Shown here: positions 62,193 through 64,000 of the stretch, in pieces | Layout of the letters: each line of letters begins with the position of its first letter | How positions within the stretch are numbered: position 1 is the first letter of the stretch | NCBI RefSeq assembly: GCF_003072505.1 | Contig: NZ_NTGB01000001.1 | Coordinates: 508,820-572,819, forward strand | Origin: Polynucleobacter rarus | GTDB taxonomy: Bacteria; Pseudomonadota; Gammaproteobacteria; Burkholderiales; Burkholderiaceae | DNA: 64,000 bases | Direction of reading: 5' to 3' | Program-made: the position numbers and the translations under genes | Notes under the pieces: generated by a model | What the model saw: only the letters and a program-made list of their open reading frames with translations | Databases searched by the model: none | What the model was told of the DNA's origin: nothing

Positions 62193-63692
62193 TCAGGTTA
62201 TATCGTGGGGATCAAGAAGTTGGTATTGGAAAGTATTGTCAGTAAACGCATAGCAAGCTTTTAATTTCCCCCAAAGCTTTTGAAAGTCAGAATAGTCAAA
62301 GCTAGCAGTCCAGTTCCATGCCCGAGTCATTGATCTTACAAACGGAGTAGGGTCATTATTTTGGGACAAAGCTTTAAGAGGTAGTAAGTAATCTTCCCGA
62401 TATCCCGTTGGAATAATGATACGACAAACGGATGATTGGGTTAAGTAAGCATTCATGGTCAGGCGTGCCGTTCTTCCGTTTCCATCCATGAAGGGATGAA
62501 CCTCAGTAACGATAAACATGGCCATGAGGGCACGCGCAAATGGATCCTCAAGTAAGGCAATACGTTTGAATCCTTCTCTCAGTGTTCCTTTTACTAATTC
62601 GGGATGAACAAAGATAGTATTGCCAGCCTGATTAGCTTGCTCTTTCCATTCTCCAGGATTTTTATCAGGTCTACTCGAAAGGATTTTGTAGTTACATTGT
62701 TGTAACCATACCAAGAAATCATCTTCATTACTTGGCGGCTGTGATCGAAATGGTTGGTCCAAGATGGCTCTGAATGTTCCAAGTACATCATGAGAGTCTT
62801 CATTACGCTTAGGGATCATTTTTCCATCAAAAATAATTTCTGATGCTTCTTCCACTGTAAAGGTTGTCCCTTCAATATAGTTAGAAAAATAAGATTCAAA
62901 GAAAGCAAAATTGAGTCCACTCACGCCATTTTTAGCAGGATCAGTAATCATCGGGAAAGGTTTTCTCAAAGCGGAGAATAAGGTGTCAAATATCTCTACG
63001 CGGTCTGGATCGTAAGGTCTACCTGCAGCTCTCGCAACCGCATCTACCGCACTAAGTGCTCGACCTTTACCAGTTTGCATTAAGGCAGAAATAATGGTGT
63101 TTAAAGTTTTAAACTGTGCCTCAAATCCTAGTTCGCTCGCGATGAATTTGGCATCGTCACGAAGTGCATTGAGTTTATGTTCCCCACGAATCGTGCACAG
63201 TTTACTTAGGTGAGACTCAACCCAACTTCGACCCATCGTCCTATTTTCTGAATATTTACCTGAGTATAAATTCTCTAAAAGTCTCCTTGCCTCAGAAGAG
63301 ACAAATAGTTTTCCGTAAGGTATGTCATTCATCGAAGCAGCATGATGTTGGATAGCTGGTGCTCCAGACAAAATATTTAAAGTAAGGCCTGGTAGTTGCA
63401 AAGTACGAACGCGCTTGCCTTTGACTAAATAGATGTTGCCTTGTTCATCTGGCATGCCTAATTGTGCTGAACGATAGGCGACTACTGCATTTGGATAAAG
63501 ATACTCAGCAATCTGGCGCCAAGCAGACCTTACGATTTGCTCAATGGGGTTTATCAAATCACTAGTGTAAATACCGCTATGAATCTTGCGCAAACTCCCC
63601 GCTTTAGCCAATCGAGCGATGCGCTGAGCGTTTGTTTTATCTTCGGCTGAACTAAAAAGTAGGAGAGGAAGGTTGTCGATAAAAGTGTTCAT
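62193..63692 (-). CDS. Fic-family protein with AbiEi-like N-terminal domain
   Basis: A 499-aa protein. The first ~190 residues resemble an AbiEi-type winged HTH and its partner domain (RIARLAKAGSLRKIHSGIYTSDL, AVVAYRSAQLGMP). The C-terminal Fic domain has the inhibitory motif SNYIEGTTFT and a complete canonical active site, EVHPFMDGNGRTARLTMN. It should AMPylate or otherwise modify a protein target when the inhibitory helix is released. The HTH-plus-Fic fusion suggests autoregulation, with an inverted repeat found in its upstream region. Its stop is just upstream of the SDR start. Confidence 0.9.
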   Translation of the reverse strand: MNTFIDNLPLLLFSSAEDKTNAQRIARLAKAGSLRKIHSGIYTSDLINPIEQIVRSAWRQIAEYLYPNAVVAYRSAQLGMPDEQGNIYLVKGKRVRTLQLPGLTLNILSGAPAIQHHAASMNDIPYGKLFVSSEARRLLENLYSGKYSENRTMGRSWVESHLSKLCTIRGEHKLNALRDDAKFIASELGFEAQFKTLNTIISALMQTGKGRALSAVDAVARAAGRPYDPDRVEIFDTLFSALRKPFPMITDPAKNGVSGLNFAFFESYFSNYIEGTTFTVEEASEIIFDGKMIPKRNEDSHDVLGTFRAILDQPFRSQPPSNEDDFLVWLQQCNYKILSSRPDKNPGEWKEQANQAGNTIFVHPELVKGTLREGFKRIALLEDPFARALMAMFIVTEVHPFMDGNGRTARLTMNAYLTQSSVCRIIIPTGYREDYLLPLKALSQNNDPTPFVRSMTRAWNWTASFDYSDFQKLWGKLKACYAFTDNTFQYQLLDPHDIT

Positions 63693-63723
63693 AAACTCAT
63701 TATTTAGCCAATTTTGTAGATAA

Positions 63724-63744
63724 TAATGCTTTTATTTTGCATTA
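63724..63744. promoter_or_regulatory. inverted repeat upstream of the Fic gene
   Basis: TAATGC (63724-63729) and GCATTA (63739-63744) are separated by nine T-rich bases in the gap between this gene and its neighbour. It may be an operator for the AbiEi-like domain of the Fic protein. Confidence 0.3.
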
Positions 63745-63817
63745 ATGTCGATAAAAATGCACTTTTATTTAAAATTCGGGTATTTTCTTTACAGGCTTAT
63801 GGCTTTAAAACGTGAGA

Positions 63818-64000
63818 TTAAAACCCGAACTTTTGTTGCAATGGGCCGCGGTGCTCGTGAACGCACACAATTGAATAATCGGTTTTCAAGCCTTTTTCCG
63901 AAATGAATTGGGTACGCCTTAAATCGACATTCAGAACATCTCCTTTGCCAAAACGCTCTATACCATTATTAATTTCTTGAATAAACTCTGAGTCGGCAAT
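63818..64000 (-). CDS. hypothetical protein, C-terminal part (cut by window edge)
   Basis: The last 60 residues of a gene that enters from the right edge. They read DSEFIQEINNGIERFGKGDVLNVDLRRTQFI, then TDYSIVCVHEHRGPLQQKFGF and a stop. The GDVLNVDL/VHEHR pattern looks like the C-terminal strand region of a conserved family of unknown function. It lies upstream of the Fic gene on the same strand. Confidence 0.65.
   Translation of the reverse strand: MADSEFIQEINNGIERFGKGDVLNVDLRRTQFISEKGLKTDYSIVCVHEHRGPLQQKFGF

Noticed and set aside
63800..63907. A 35-codon plus-strand frame starting MALKREIKTR
   Set aside because: It lies antisense to the recognisable C-terminal end of the gene entering from the right edge and has no homology signal of its own.

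Overview
The window looks like the accessory part of a low-GC betaproteobacterial (Burkholderiales-type) chromosome. The main clue is seven Bug/TctC-type periplasmic solute receptors within about 20 kb, a gene family hugely expanded in that order. A Polynucleobacter-like freshwater lineage would fit the AT-rich composition, but that is an inference. I saw no rRNA, tRNA or CRISPR array.

Region 1 (1-18.9 kb) is a defence island. It begins with a C5-cytosine methyltransferase cut by the window edge. A PLD-fold nuclease gene, split by a frameshift, and a 1765-aa SF1 helicase with a C-terminal Vsr/PD-(D/E)XK-like nuclease and a Tudor-like tail follow. Next is an Eco47II-type restriction-modification pair (HTH-fused C5 methyltransferase converging on its endonuclease), then a four-gene SMC operon of the Wadjet/MksBEFG class with an unusual gene order (SMC, MksE-like, MksF-like, TOPRIM). 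A three-gene operon of unknown function (TIGR04255-like protein, HTH protein, 'QTCD' protein) closes the island. Two orphan left ends of an IS3-family (IS2-group) element, in the same orientation, bracket the helicase and restriction-modification block. An intact copy of that element lies at 27979-29298.

Region 2 (19-44 kb) is catabolic. It holds an aldo/keto reductase, alpha/beta hydrolases, cupins, an amidohydrolase, an enolase-superfamily enzyme, a TcuA-like flavoprotein with an MmgE/PrpD protein, an SDR, two DapA-like aldolases (one without the Schiff-base lysine), a LysR regulator and the seven Bug receptors, one of them frameshifted. No TctA/TctB membrane subunits are present, so the receptors must work with transporters encoded elsewhere or act as sensors.

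Region 3 (44-62 kb) is a repeatedly duplicated hotspot. Two Tat-exported PhoD-like phosphatase genes, two copies of a tiny ORF, a lipoprotein gene and its pseudogene, and a third PhoD 3' fragment fused to a fragment of an SDR gene indicate tandem or allelic duplication. The cargo between the duplicated anchors is defence or toxin-antitoxin-like: an AbiF/Abi_2 HEPN protein with a short terminator-ended RNA just upstream, DUF2442 with a broken DUF4160 partner, a STAND-type NTPase with a C-terminal nuclease translationally coupled to a DUF4143-type ATPase, a decayed AbrB-like antitoxin and a Fic-like protein with a degenerate active site. The window ends with a canonical Fic protein carrying an AbiEi-like N terminus and the C-terminal part of another gene.
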